Positions 8,031-22,700 of a DNA stretch of 64,000 nucleotides are shown piece by piece. The notes beneath the pieces were generated by a model that saw only the letters and a program-made list of their open reading frames with translations, made no database searches and had not been told where the DNA came from. The translations under genes and the position numbers were made by a program. The stretch is taken from the NCBI RefSeq assembly GCF_026151205.1, contig NC_087084.1, positions 16,094,227-16,158,226 on the forward strand. The letters are read 5' to 3'. The DNA is from Bolinopsis microptera (taxonomy: Eukaryota > Ctenophora > Tentaculata > Lobata > Bolinopsidae). How positions within the stretch are numbered: position 1 is the first letter of the stretch; each line of letters opens with the position of its first letter.

Positions 8031-11000
8031 TATTATAATACTTTTACAAATTTTACAGAAGTAACAGAATAGATGAATATAAAATAGAATCGTTCAAAAA
8101 TATCGCCCCATCTGTAAAAAATATGATGGGCAACCAAACACGTAAAACATCGTGACACTATGGCAGCAGTAACTTGGACCCATTACATCGAATTAATCTA
8201 AATCCAAAAATTTATGAAAAACTATTTAATAACAAACAAATCCATGGTGAATAACTGGGATATAGAGTCAATATTGTATTTCAATACGTCAAATTCCAGG
8301 ATACATGAGATTCAGGTTGAAATGGTCATTAATGTGTGTGAAGTGTGCGGGTGAAGTGGATTTGATGGTGAAAGTATAGGAAGTAGTAAAAAAATTAATA
8401 AACAAAAATAAATTAATAATATGGGGAGCAATGAGACTAGGCTAGGACTGTTGTTTCACATCCAATAAACATTCCATAGATGCTTGGTGACCTCAGCTTT
8501 GAAAATGATAGTTAGACACAATCTGTCTTACTGTAAAGGAGTCCATACCCACAGTATATGGTTTGTAGAAAAAATGATTTTGCAGTGGGTATTTGACGGT
8601 AATGTGGTGTGTGAATTCTGTAAACTTAGGTAAAATGTTGACACAATAGACAGGACTGTCAAGGTGGCTACGTCTTAGTAGAGAAGTGCCCTGTTTATAA
8701 AGAGAGATAGTGAGGCAGTGATACAGGAATTAAATTAGTTATGAACTTTGTGGAAAAAATAAGATCATTATGTCAAACTTTTGAGACATGGGAGAATTGT
8801 CGACAAGCTTGCCTTTTTTGACATATTGCTCAGGTGGATAACTGCGGCCCTCTCCAGACAGAATCATTTAATAGCTTTTTGGAGACTTTCTAATTTATCA
8901 TAAGTGATTTATTACATGGGCGACAGAATTATGGAACAAATTTTCGAATTGGTACGAACCTGGGAGAGGTAAAGCGCCGGCGACGTTTCTGATCAATGAC
9001 AAAATGGCCATCCTTGACCATACAGTTGGTGGCAGGCTTAGTATAAAATTCTGTCGCACTGGATATTTAACTTAGCTTAGGAGTAAACATCGACTCAAGA
9101 TCTTTTTCTACTTTACATACACAAGAGGAGAGCCATCAAGTTGTATGCGATTGGAGGAGATAAAGATGGTTTTCCTGAAACAATAAGCAATTTAATTTTG
9201 CTGGATGGAATCGCATTTTGTTTCTTTGTGCCCAGTCAGAGGATAGTCTATATCATTGGTAATTACGTATTATCTAGAAGATGAATGTTTTACGACCAGA
9301 TTTTTTGTTATCATCGGATACAAACCAATATCAGATTATCCGAAAGGCAAGAGGAATATCATGATAAACAATACAAAAAGTAGGGACCAAGATTGAGAGC
9401 CATAGGGGAACCAGAATTAACTGAGAGGGTAGTTGGATATCATACCAAAACCACTCTTTGGTAACGGCCTTGGAAGGTTATTGGTTAGAAATTTGTGAAG
9501 TTTGTTCCGTCAATGTTATATAAGGTCTTTAGCTTATGAAGAAGGATTCATGATTTACAGAATCAAATGCCTTAGAAAATCAAAATACACAAAATGATTG
9601 ATATGTTTTGTTAAGAGACAATGCAGGCTATCACAAAAGTCAACCATATTGGTTGTGCATGACTTGTTGCTCTAGATAAACCATCGCTGCCTGGGATCAG
9701 AAGGGTACTTGTTCAAAGAAAGCAGTTTACGTTTAACAATGCGTCAAAACTTTCATGATAAACAAGTAAGGGATATTGGTCTATAGTTTTCAACCTCATT
9801 TTTCTTACCTTTCTTAATATTGGGACAACATTTGCAAGTTTCATTTCTTGTGATTGTTGCCGCTGTTGTAGATCACGGAAAAATGAGGTTAGAGGGTATG
9901 CTAACCTACGGAACAATTTTTGAGAATTTTACCGTGTATGCCATTTCTGGTCCCTTGGGCTTTATTGAATTAATATTTGGAAAGAGCATACGAACATCCG
10001 ATGAATCGTAGTCTATATAAAATCAACATCTTTGTCATAGGAGATATCAGTGTCATAAGTGAAAGGATCCGATAAACTGGTTCTAAAAGAAAGAATTGAA
10101 AAGTTCGCTTGAGCCTTTGGGTTGAAACGAAGCTGTCCAGAATAACTAACACAATTAGGAATTGGCAGGAGTTAGATTGATTATTAAACTGTGACCAAAA
10201 ACTTCTTCGTTATTAGCGCTGGATCATCACTATTGAAAAGATTGTCTCTTATTTGGAGATGAAAGCCTCTTAAAAATCTTTACAGGCTAGTAACAAACTT
10301 AACTCATCAGAAATAGAAACCAGAATTTTTAAATTAGATCTGAGTCTATCCTTTTTTACGGCATGAAGAAAATGTTCACTATCGAACCACGGGGTTGAAT
10401 CTCTGATTTAATAGTTCTTTAGGAATAATGTATATCAATATATTCATAATGCAGTCTTTAAAACTAACTTCCAAGACGAATTCAGATCTAGGCATTCTAG
10501 GACTTGCCAATTAATCGAGCATATTCCACGATTAATTCCATGTCAGTTTGCTTTCTTATAATTATAGTTTTACGTTTAGGAGTTTTCTTGCGGGATAGGA
10601 GCTTTTAATTGAAAAAGTGACGGAAAATGATCAGATTTGCACACGGAATGAGGGTCACAGACATTAAGTTATCGATTGTGTTATCATAATTACTGAGAAG
10701 AATGATACTGTTTACCACTTTTATGGGGTGGGTTGATGTGATCAACTGGAGGAGAGAAAGATCACTGAAGAATCTATGAAGGTTTGCTCATAGGTACGGT
10801 ACTGGATGAAGATAGCAGTCTGTATGGGGGAGTTTAAAAATCTCCAATAACATAGATTTTAGGGGGGATTCTTTTGGAAAACTAGCTTGCGTATATAACT
10901 ACTATGACATCATGATTAGGTAACCCAAGAGTTCCTACTCTATAAACAAGTACAGATTACAATTATCTCTTTGTTTGGAAAAGCAATTTTAACGGCAAGC

Positions 11001-12595
11001 ATTTCTGACCTTGGCTAAATGGTAGTCGGGTGTAGTGGCATCGTAGATCAGACCGAAATAGCCAAAGAACACCACTCCATTTTCCCTATACTTTTTTAGG
11101 GTTTTTAGGATCTCCTTTAACCTTCTGGGAGAGTCTTTCTCGGTGCGGTCATTGCGGAAGATGTCTATTGAGAAGAGGGAATGATTCGTTGCCTAGATAT
11201 AGATTTTTTGAGCCAAGTCTATTTAGGGCAATTATGTCAGGCTGTCTATGTTAGCAAAGGATTGAAGTTCGGAAACTTATTACCTATCAAGAAGGGGATG
11301 GGAGGTGCTTAGGTTACTGAAAGGAATAAGACCTTGGAATTTTGGTAGATGTATAGATAGGGAGTTGGGACTGGAAGTATGCATAAAGATTACAAGAGTT
11401 ATTCTCAAAAAAAGTTAAGAGAGAAAAACCCAAAGATGAATAAAGATACTAGACGCCTGAGGCGGCTGGAATACTTGACTCTATTCATCTTTCCTGGAGA
11501 GAAATTTCTTATAAACCATGAGGAGGATAATTACAAGAACAGTTTGATGTGGGAGCAAGCAAGAAATGGTATTAGATAAGTGGGGGCTGTCAAGGAGTAG
11601 AGAGGAATGAATATTAGAATCTAGGGGGGAATTACGGTGTTCATGGCCTAGTGTGGAGGAGAAAGAATTGGAGAAGGTAAGTCATGATGTGAGAATAGAA
11701 GAGAACATATGATTATGATAAGTTGTAGTTGATGTGTGGGGTTGCATGGAGATTTAAATGTGTAATTTTTGTTAGGGTATAAAGTGCTTGATATTGGTAT
11801 ATGTGCATTTCTTGACTGTGTACGAGGCCTTTTGCATGCAAAAAGACCTATTCTAAGTCTAACGATTTCTTTGTCTAAATATGGAAAAATGGGCAAGTGA
11901 CGGAATGTTCTGAAATAGGAGGCATAAATTTGAGAAAAAGATGAAATCGAGATTTGTTTGAGTTTTATTTTTAGCGCAACGTCTTAATCAAAATATTAAT
12001 TGAAAGAAAAGTCAAGATTTAATTCCCAGAAGATTATTTACAACCTTCAAAAACTGTGTTCGTTTACAACAAACTAAAGCAAGTGGACAGTAAACATACT
12101 CCTCTCATGTTGAGATGAATCCAATCATGGTATAGAAGTTTATTACATGTTCTAAGTCTCGAGTTAAAAAGTTTGAGAAACAGTCTTGGAAAACACGCAA
12201 TATTCTTTAGGGCATAAGTTCTTAAGTAGATTGTTAAAATTAGAACATTCTTTGCTTTTGTAGGAATATAAAACACTATAATAGGAAGATCAACTTTGAC
12301 ATTTATATTTGCAGCGGAAATAACTGTAGTAGTGTCAATTAATTCAGAAAGTACTCCTATAGGATCTGAACCCCATACTTTAGAATGTTTATGTCATTAG
12401 TACCAACACTCCAATATTAATTTTTTTCCCAACATCGTCAGCTCTGCAGCTGCATGGTTTTATTGAAAATGATGGAAGGAGCTTGTAAGGAAAACATGGG
12501 ATTTAATTAATTTAATAAGTTATTCTGACACTGTTGATTGCATTTGCATGAAACTCTGGAGTTTGTAGAATCGTTGTGTCATTAATAATATTATA
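8030..12595 (-). mobile_element. LINE (CR1/Jockey-like), antisense, near full length, indel-rich
   Basis: It reads on the minus strand from an AT microsatellite at 12.6 kb (5' side) to an A-rich 3' end near 8.03 kb. Broken frames correspond to an endonuclease region (10.5-11.3 kb) and a reverse transcriptase (8.9-9.9 kb, where the segment LANVVPILRKV is readable). One-base indels interrupt every domain. All are consistent with one element of about 4.6 kb. Confidence 0.75.
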
Positions 12596-13700
12596 TATGT
12601 ATATATATATATATATATATGTTATATATATTTATATATATATATATATATTTTATTTTAAACTTGAGAAAATTTCCCCGGCAACGGGGGACATAGACAG
12701 AAAAAACACGAAAATCGACCTCAAATTGACCCCTTGGTGATGCCAAACCCAGCTCGCAAATGGAGTTGAAACCTCGCCATTTTTAGCAGGGTTGTAGAAA
12801 AGGATAGGATAGGCTATAGGCATTCTTAGGAATTTTGATTTAGGCTTTCGATTTTTTATAATTAACGTCGGAAGTGAGGTTAAATAATCGTTAGATTATG
12901 GCGTTATCTTAGCTAGGGTTTTACTGCGCTGTTGCGTAGCAACGTTAATAATGCACGTGCGCGTGCAACCACAGATTAACATCGCGCGTTGTTATGCTGT
13001 ATGTACGTCATTTATTTCTAAACTAGTCACTTTTACGCTCACGCTATGGACCTTCTTATAAAACTTTGTTTGTGATTGGTATTTTGATGCGGTAAAAAGT
13101 ATCGTTTTGGGAATTCGTATATACAATCGCTGTCGCCATTGTTAGATAAATTCCATTTATGTCGACAGCGTTGTTAGTATTCGGATTCCCAAAACGGGTA
13201 CTTTTTACGCATAAAAATACCATCACAAACAAAGTTATATAGAGTTCATAGCGTGAGCGTAAATGTGGAGCTATTTTGATTTATGAAGTAGCATACTGCT
13301 TATCAACGCGCGTTTGTTAATCTGTGGTTGCTCGCGCACGTGCATTTTTAGTTGCTACGCAACAGCGCAGTAAACCTTTGCTTAAAAACGCCATTATTTG
13401 AACGTTTATTTAACCTACTTTCCGGACGTTAATTATAAAAATCTAAGCCTAAATCAAAATTCTAAGAATGCTATAGCCTTTTTTCCTATCCATTTTCTTC
13501 AACCTGCTAAAAATGGTCGAGGTTTCAATCATTTGCGAGTGGGTTTGCATCACAGAGGTCATTTTGAGGTCGATTTTCGGTGTTGTTTTCTTTCTAGATC
13601 CCCGTTGCCGGAGAAATTTCGTCAAGTTTAAAATTTAATATAGATTTATATATATATATATATATATACTATTATATCTATATAGATATATATATATATA
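12596..13700. repeat. palindrome A1 (LINE 5' flanks joined head-on)
   Basis: Two arms of about 540 bp flank the core CGCTGTCG (13128-13135) and CGACAGCG (13163-13170), with a 27-nt loop. The arms include a (TA)n microsatellite at their outer ends, GCGGTAAAAAGTATCG-type motifs and a GTTGCGTAGCAAC segment. The same core and loop in the same orientation recur at palindrome A2. Confidence 0.85.
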
Positions 13701-16700
13701 TATATAATGAAAACAACGATTCTACATTTCAGAGTTTCATGCAAATGAATCATCAGTGTCAGAATAACGTATTTAATTTAATAAATTCCTGTTTTTCCTG
13801 ACAAGCTCCTTTCATCATTTTTCATAAAACTCATTCTGCCTGCAGAAGCTTGGTCGATATTGATAACATTTAGATTGAGTGTTGGGGTACTAATTGACAT
13901 TAAAAATTCTAAGTATGGGATTCTGTTACTTTAGGAGTTTCTGACTGATTTAATTGACACCACGAAGCAGTTATTTCCGCTGCAATTATATTGTCCCTTG
14001 TTCGTCTTCCTATTAGTGTTTATATTCCTACATAGAAAGGAATGTTCTAGATGATTTTAACAATCTACTGAAAGACTTTTGCTAAAGAATAATTGCGTGG
14101 TTTGAATGTTTCTCAACTTTTTATCTCGAGACTTTAGTTCATGTTATGAACTTCTATACTTGATTGGCTTCATATCAACATGAGAGGAGTTGGTTTACTG
14201 TTCACTTGGCTTAAGTTTGGTTGTAAACGAACTCAGTTTGTAAGGGTTGTTAATATTCTTCTGGGAATTTAATCTTTGATCTTTTTATTTCATTTATTAT
14301 TTTGATTTAGACGTTGCGCCTAAAATTAAAACTCATATCAAATCTGCGGATTATTCGTGTCTCATTGTTAGGCCTCCTATGTCAGGTTCATTCGGTCATG
14401 CCCATTTTTCCATATGTTAGACATGAATCGTTTAGGACTTAGAATAGGTCTTTTTTGCATGCAATAGGCCTCGTACACAGTCGAAATGCACATATACATT
14501 CAACAGTTTATACCTAACTAAATTTACAATTTAATTCTCCATGCACCCCAAAATCACCTACAATTATCATAATCCTTTGTTTCTCTTCTATTCTCTCCAT
14601 CATGACTTACCTTCGCCAATTCTTCCTCACGACTAGTCATGAACAACCGTATTACACTAGATTCTAATATTCATTCTCTTACTCCTTGACAGCCCACGGT
14701 TATCTTATACCATTTGTGCCTTGCTCCACATCAAACTTTTCTTTGTTAATTATCTTCTCAGGTTTATATGAATTGTTCATCTCCACCACGCGTAAGATGA
14801 TTGCTCGTCTAGTATTCCAGCCCGCCTCTGGCGTCTCGTCTCTTTTTTCATTCTTTGGGTGTTCTCTCTTAACTTTCTTTTGTAAACTCTTGTTAATACT
14901 TCTATGGCTTAACTCCAGGTCCAAACTCCTATCTATACTTACCAAATGTCCAAGGTCTTATTTCCTTTCAGTAACTAAGCTCTCCATCCCCTTCTTGATG
15001 GTACATAAGATTGTCCGAACTTTCAATCCTATGCTACATAGAGCAGCATCCTGACCTAATTTCGCCCTAAATGAGACTTGGCTCATATATATTATTCTTG
15101 CAACGAACTTCTTTCCTTCTTCTCAATATGAAATCTTCCGGCAATGACCGCACGAGGAAAGACTCATCTCAAGATTCCTAATAACCCTAAAAAAGTTTAG
15201 GGAAAATGGATGTGGTGTTTCTTTTGGCGTTCGGTTGATCTCGTTGCCACTACAACCGACTAACCAGTTAGTAGTGCAGAATAGCTGCCGTTAAAATTGG
15301 CTTTTCTAACAAAGTGAGTATTGTAATCTGTACTTTGTTATAGAGTAGGAACACTCTTGGGTTACCTAATCATGATGTCATAGTTTGTTATATTCGCAAG
15401 CTAGTTTCCAAAATGAATCCCCCTTAATATCTATGTTATTGGTGATTTTTAATTCCCCCCATTCAGAACTGGCTATCTCTTCCAGTTACCGTACCTATTG
15501 AGCAATCCTTATAGTTTCTCTTCTGTGATCTTTCTCTCTCCCAGTTGATTCACACTCCACCATAAACGAAGTGGTAATACATTAGACATTCTTCTCAGTA
15601 ATTATGATAACACATCGATAACTTGAATTTCTGTGATCCTCATTCCGTGTGAAATTGATCATTTTTCCTGGTCTCTTTTTCAATTAAAAAGCTCCTTTTT
15701 CAGCAAGAAAAATCTAAAGTATAAAATCTATAATTATAAGAAAGCACAAACTGGGACATGATTATCGGGAATTATGCTCGAAATTGGCAAGTCCTAGAAT
15801 GCTAGATCTGATTTCGTCTTGGAAGTTTGTTAAGGACTGCATTATGATTTAGGTGTTATACATTATTCTTAAAGTAATATTAATTCGAGTTTCCACCCCG
15901 TGGTCCGCTAGTGAACTTTTTTCTTCATGCCGTAAATGGATAGACTCAGATCTAAATTTTAAAATTTCTGTTTATTTCTGATGTGTTAAAAGTTTTGTTA
16001 CTAGGTAAGATTTTTAGAGGCTTTCACAGCCAAAATAAGAGGACATCTTTTCAATATTGATGATCCAGCGCTAAAAACTAAGAAGTTTTGGTCACATGTT
16101 AAGTATAAATCTAACTCCTGCCGGTTCCTAATTGTGTTAGTTATTCTGGATCAGCTTCGGTTCAAACCAAAAGCTCAAGCTTGAACTTTTCCATTCTTTC
16201 TTTTAAACCAGTTTTCGGATCCATCACTTTATGACACTGATATCTCCTTTGTAAATGATGGTGATTTTGATATTGACTTCGATAATCGGAGTTCGTTAAG
16301 CTTCCTTTCAAATATTAATTCATATAAAGCCCAGGACCCAGGATGGCATACAGGTATATTCTCAAAAATTGTTCCGGGAGGTTTAGCTTACCCTCTAACA
16401 TGCATTTTTCGTGGATCTGTACAACAGGTACATTCCACAAAAATGGAAAACTTGCAAATGTTGTCCCAATATTTAAGAAAGGTAAGAAAAGTGAGGTTGA
16501 AAAAAACTAAGCCCAATATCCTTACTTGTTTTGTCATTGTGTAAGTTTTTGTGCGCATTGTTAATCGTAATCTGCTTTCTTTGACAATTACCTTCTTGAT
16601 CCAGGCAGCATGGTTTTCTAGAGCACAAGTCATGCACATCCAATATACGGTTTGACTTTTGTGATAGCTGGCATTGTCTCTTAACAAAAATTATCAATCA

Positions 16701-18285
16701 TGTTGTGTATTTTGATTTGCTAAGCCATTTGATTCTGTTAATCATGATATCTTCTTCATTAGCTAAAGACCTTATATTACATTGATGGTACATTCTCAAA
16801 TTTCTTGCCAAGTACCTCAAGGCCGTTACCAAAGTGTGGTTTTTGTAAGGAGATGTCATCTACCCTCTCTGTTAAATTCCTGGTGTCCCCCAGGGCTCTA
16901 TTTTGGTCCCTTACTTTTTGTATTGTTTATCAATGATATTCTTCTTTGGCCTTTCGATTATACTGATTTGTTTTGTTGCCGTTGATACAAAAATCTGGCG
17001 TAAAATACATTATCTTCTGATAATACTAATGTACAATGGATATAGACTATATCTCTGATGGGCACCTAAGAAACAAATGCGTTTCCATCCAGCAAATGTA
17101 AAGTGCTTATATGTTTCAGGAAAACCATCTTTATCTCCTCCATTGCATACATCTTGTTGGCTCTTCCTCTTGTGTATGTAGAGTTAGAAAAAGATCCTTG
17201 GAGTCGATGTTACTCCTGAAGCTAAGTTGGAATCAGTCAGTTGCGACCAGTATTTTATACTAAGGCCTGCCAACAACTTGTATGGGCAGAAAGAGATGGC
17301 ATATTGTCATTGTTCAGAAACGTCGCCGGGCGCTTTATCCTCTCCCTGGTTGTAGCCAATTCGAAAATTGTTTCCATATCTGGGCCCTTGTAATAAATCA
17401 CTTAGTTGATAAATTAGGAAGTCTCCAAAAGAGAGTATTAAATGGATTTCTGTCGGAAGAGGGCGCAGTTATCACTGAGCATTATTTCTAAAAGTCATGC
17501 TTGTGACATTCTCCTTTGTCTCAAAAAGTTTGTCTTGAATGTTCGTATTTTTTTCCACAAAGTTCTTAACAATTTAATTCCTGTATCACTTGCCTCACTA
17601 TTCTCTTCTTTTATCAGGGCACTTCTCGACTAAGACGTTGCCACTCCGTCAGTCTGTCTATTGTGTCATCTATTTCCTAAGTTAAGTCTGAATTCACACA
17701 CCACATGTACTCTATAGCCCACTGGCAAAATCATTTTTTACAGAACCCTATAATGTGGAAGGGACTCCTTTACAGGTAAGACAGATTGTGGTTTTACCTA
17801 GTCTTTTCAAAGCTGAGGTCACTAAGATCTATGGAATTGTTTATAGGATAGTGTAAAACAGTCTAGGCTAGTCTCTTTGCTACCATATTATTATTATTTT
17901 TTGTTTTATTAATTTTTTAATCTACCTTCCTATATTTCAACTCATATCACACTTCACCGCCACACATTCTCGACATTTATGACCATTTCAGACCTGTATC
18001 TAGAATGTATCTGGAAATTTTGACGTATTGAAATACAAATTTTTGATAATCTATATCCACAGTTATTCACATGATTGTTTGGTGTTTATATAGTTTTCAT
18101 AAATTTTTGGATTTAGAGTTAATTCGATTAATGGGTCCAAGTTACTGCGGGACATAGTTCCTATGTGTTACGTGTTTGGGTGCCATCTACTATTTTACAG
18201 ATGTGGGGCGATATTTTGTAGTTTCTATTTTTATTTTTCATCTATTGCTGTTTCTCTGTATAAATTTGGAAAGTATTTAATAATA
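13700..18285 (+). mobile_element. LINE (CR1/Jockey-like), sense, near full length, indel-rich
   Basis: It is the mirror of the 8030-12595 copy. A frame fragment near 15067-15085 reads LNETWL, a typical motif of the APE-type endonuclease of non-LTR retrotransposons. The reverse-transcriptase region lies at about 16.45-17.2 kb, with the equivalent of FAKAFDSVNHD near 16.7 kb broken by indels. The 3' UTR ends in an A-rich tract near 18.28 kb. No intact ORF remains. Confidence 0.8.
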
Positions 18286-19750
18286 AAAATAAATTAAACC
18301 TTAACTTATCTAATCATAATAAAAATCAAACGAAACGGAAACGCAATTTGAAACGAAAAAATGAAATACAAGAACAAAAACTAAAATTAAATTAAAATGC
18401 CTAAAAGCTTTTCTTCAGCATAAATTGTTGTGTGCCTACATTTACTTATGAGTTCCCTCCTCCTATTTAATAGATTGCCATCTTTTATTTAAAATAATAT
18501 AAAGTTTTTCAGTAAGGCAGAGATGACAATCTTTGTACCCACTTGGTACGGAATGGCATGGGTTTGATTATTTCAAGATAAGTTATTTGGTGAATGTTTA
18601 TCTTTCAACTCCATATTTTCTTGAAAGCTCGTCTGAATTCGTAGGTTCTCGAGTTGGAAAAGAGTTGTGTGTGAAACTGTAAGGGTCTAAAGTGTTTTTT
18701 CAGTAAGCCAATATATTTGTGCTCTTTCTTTTCAAATTTTCCACTGCAATTCGTTGCCTTCATATATCACAGCTGTTCCAGGGCATTGCCGTTCAGTGGG
18801 CTAATTTCGGCTTTCTGCAATTTCACGTTTTCGTTTAATAGTGGTTCTTTCTGAGCTTGGGCTGGTGCTCTCTAAGACGGATTCCTTCGTTGGGTAGGGC
18901 AACTGTATGGTAGCTTAATTGTGTTTTTGTTGAAAATTTTTGTGAAATTGGTGTCTCTGGGAAGTGCTTTTCTTTCAGTTTACCACTGCAATAGTTGCTT
19001 CATATATCACTGCTGTTCCAGGCATTGTCGGTTCAGTGGGCACATTTCGGCTTCTGCAAATGTAAACAAACAACTTAGCACGTTCCTCCGATTACTAGGA
19101 CAAAGATTCCAGAGGAACCAATTTCACAAATGTTCAACAGAAAACAATTAAGCTATCTTAACAGTGCCTACCACGTAAGGAATCCATCTTAGCGGCACCA
19201 GACACCAAGCTCAGAAAGAACCTACAATTAATCGAAAAGTGCAATTGCAGAAGCGGAATTGTGCCCTGAACGGACCACTGCTGGAAGCATCAGTGATATT
19301 TGAAGCAAATATGCAGTGGAAAATGAAAGAAAGAGAATTATTGTGGCTGATGAAATCACTTTAAGACCGTTTTCAGTTCACACAAGTCTTCAAACTCGAT
19401 GAAGCTACGATATCAGCGGAGTATTTAGAAAAATATGGAGTTGAAAGATAAACAAACACATATAAATATCTGGAAAAAATAAACTGCTATCGTACAAGGG
19501 GGTACGAAAGATTGTCATCTCTGCTTACTGAAAAACTTTATATTATTTTAAATAATGATGGCAATCTATTAAATGGAGAGAGGGAACTTCATAAGTACTG
19601 TAGGACACCAACAAAGTTTATGCTGTAAGAAATCGTTTAGGAATTATTTTAATTTAGTTTTTGTTCTTGTATTCATTTTTGTTTCAAATTAGTTTCGTTT
19701 CGTTTGATTTTGTTTTGATTTTGTTAAGTTAAGTTTATTTTATTTCTTTT
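18286..19750. repeat. palindrome B2
   Basis: Second occurrence of the B-type centre, at about 19035. The loop again carries the GTTCAGTGGGCAC and GTTCCTCCG..TACTAG segments in the same orientation as B1. The distance B1 to B2 is about 11.74 kb. Confidence 0.85.
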
Positions 19751-22700
19751 TATTAAAAAAACTTTTCAAATTTTACAGAGTTCAGAATAGAGAATATAAA
19801 AATAGGAATCGTTCAAAATATCGCCACCATCTGTAAAATTGATGGGACCCAAACCACGAGTAAAACACATAGTGAAACTATGTCCGCAGTAATTGGAATT
19901 ACATCGAATTAATGCTAAATCCAAAAATTTATGAAGAAATATTCATAACAACATAATATGGTGAATAACTGTGGATATAGAGTCCAAATTTGTATTTTCA
20001 ATACGTCAACTTCCAGATACATTAGATACAGGTCTGAAATGGTCATTATGTGTGAGAAGGTGTGCGGGTGATGTGTGTTTGATGTTGAAAGGTATAGGAA
20101 GTAGATAAAAAAAAATTAATAAAACAAAAAATAATATTATGGGGAGCAAAGAGCTAGGCTAGATGTTGTTTTCACTATCAATAGAATTTCCATAACTGCT
20201 TAGTGATAGCTTGAAAAGATAGTAGACACAATTGTACTTACTGTAAGGGAGTCCCCCACCCCACCCATTCCACAGTATATGGGTTTGTAGAAAAATGGAT
20301 TTTGCCAGTGGGCTATTTGAGGTACATGTGGTGTGTGAATTTGACTTCTTAGGTAAAATTATGGGACTCAATAGACCAGACTGTCGAGGTGGCAAGTCTT
20401 CGTCGAGAAGTGCCTGATATAAAGAGAGATTAGTGAGGCAGTGATCCAGGAATTAATTGTTAAGGGAACTTTGTGGAAAAAAATAAGATCATTCAAGTCA
20501 AACTTTTGAGACAAAGGGAGATGATTGTCGACAAGCTTGCACTTTTTGACATATTGCTAGGTGGATAAACTGCGGCCCTCTTCAGACAGAGTCCATTTAA
20601 TAGTCTCTTTTGGAGGATTTCTAAATTTATCAACTAAGTGAATTTATTACAAAGGGCGCCAGATTATGGAACAATTTTCGAATTGGATAACGACCAGGGA
20701 GAGGTAAAGCGCCCGGCGACGTTTTGATCAATGACATATGGCCAATACTCTTCTGACATCCAAGGTAGGTGGCAGGCATTAGTATAAAATTCTGTCGCAC
20801 TGATATTCCACTTAGGTATGAGTAAATCGACTCCAAATCTTTTTCTAACTTCTACATACACAAGAGGAGTGCCATCAGATTGTATGCGAATGGAGGAGAT
20901 AAAGAGGTTTTTCCTGATAATAAGCACTTTACATTTTGCTGGATGGAATCGCATTTTGGTCATTAGTGCCCAGTAGAGAGATAGTATATATCCATTTGTA
21001 AATTGTATTTATCATGAAGATGATGTATTTTACGCCAGATTTTTGTTTAATCGGCATACAAAACATTATCAGTATTATCCGAAAGGGCAAAGGAATCTCA
21101 TTGATAAACATCAAAAATAAGGGACCAGAATAGAGCCATGGGGACACCAGGATTAACTGAGAGGGTTGATGACATCTCATTACCAATACCACTCTTTGGT
21201 AAATCGGCCTTGAGGTAATTCGGTAAGAAATTTGAGAAGTGTACCCATCAATGTTATATAGGTCTTTAGGCTTATGAAGAAGGATATATGATTTACGAAT
21301 CAAAATGCCTTATGCAAATCAAAATACAAACATGATTGATAATGTTTTCGTTATGAGACAATGCCAGGTATCACAAAAAGTCAACATATTGGTTGTGGCA
21401 TGACTTGTGCTCTAGAGAAACCTTGCTGCCTGGATCAGAAGGGTACTTGTCAAAGAAAGCAGTTACGTTTAACAATGCGTCAAACTTTCAGGACTAAACC
21501 AAGTAACGGGATATTGGTCTATTGTTTCAACTCACTTTTCTTCCTTTCTTAAATATTGGACACATTGCAAGTTTCCATTTTTGTGGATGGTAGCCGCTGT
21601 TGTAAGATCCACGAAAAAATTGCATGTTAGAGGGTAAGCTAACTTCGGAAAAATTTTGAGATTTACGTGTATGCATCTGGTCCCTGGCTTTATTTGAATT
21701 ATATATGAAAGAAGCTTACGGAACATCCCGATGATCGAAGTCAATATCAAAAATCAAACATCATTGACATAGGAGATATCAGTGTCGCATAAAGTGATGG
21801 TTCCGAAAAATGGTTATAAAGAAGAATTGAACAGTTCAGTTGAGCTTTGGGTTTGAACCGAGTGTTCCACGAATTACTAACACAATTAGGAAATACGGCG
21901 GAGTTAGTATTTATATTATAATGTGACAAACTTCTTTGTTATTGCGTGGATCTTCACGATTTGAAAAGATTGTCTCTTATTTTGGTGATGAAAGCATCTT
22001 AAATCTTTAGGCTAGATACAACCTTTAAACTATCAGAAATAGAACAGAAATTTTAAATTTAGATCTGAGTCTTTCCTTTTTACGGCATGAAGAAAAAAGT
22101 TCATATCTGAAACCACGGGGGTTGAAAATCTGATTTAAATGGTACTTTACGGAATATGTATATCAATAAATTCATAATGCAGTCTTTAACTAACTTCACA
22201 AGACGAATCAGGTTTAGGCATTCTAGGACTTGCCAATTAATCGGCATTAATTCACGAATTAATCATGATTCAGTTTGCTTTCTTATAATTATAGATTTTA
22301 CGTTTAGGAGTTTTTTGGGGAAAAGGAGCTTTTATTGAAAAAGGGACAGGAAAATTGATCAGATTTGCCACGGAATGAGGATCACGACATTCAAGTTAGC
22401 GAGTGTGATATCATAATTACTGAGCAAGGGAATGTCTAATGTATTACCACTTTTATGGGTGGGTGTTGTGATAACATGGGAGGAGAAAGAATCACTGAAA
22501 GAATTATGAGGATTGCTCATAGTACGGTATGGATGAAGATAGCAGTCTGGATGGGCGGAGATTAAATTCACAATAAATAGATTTTAGGGGGATTCTTTTT
22601 TGGAACTAGCTTGCGAGTAACTAACTATGGGACATCAAGATTAGGTAACCCAAGAGTTCCTACTCTATTACAAGTACAGATCTTACAATACTCTCTTTGT

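Noticed and set aside
14686-15054. 122-codon plus-strand frame in the array
   Set aside because: It is a chance frame created by indels in the noisy LINE 5' region; the genuine endonuclease frame shifts repeatedly here.
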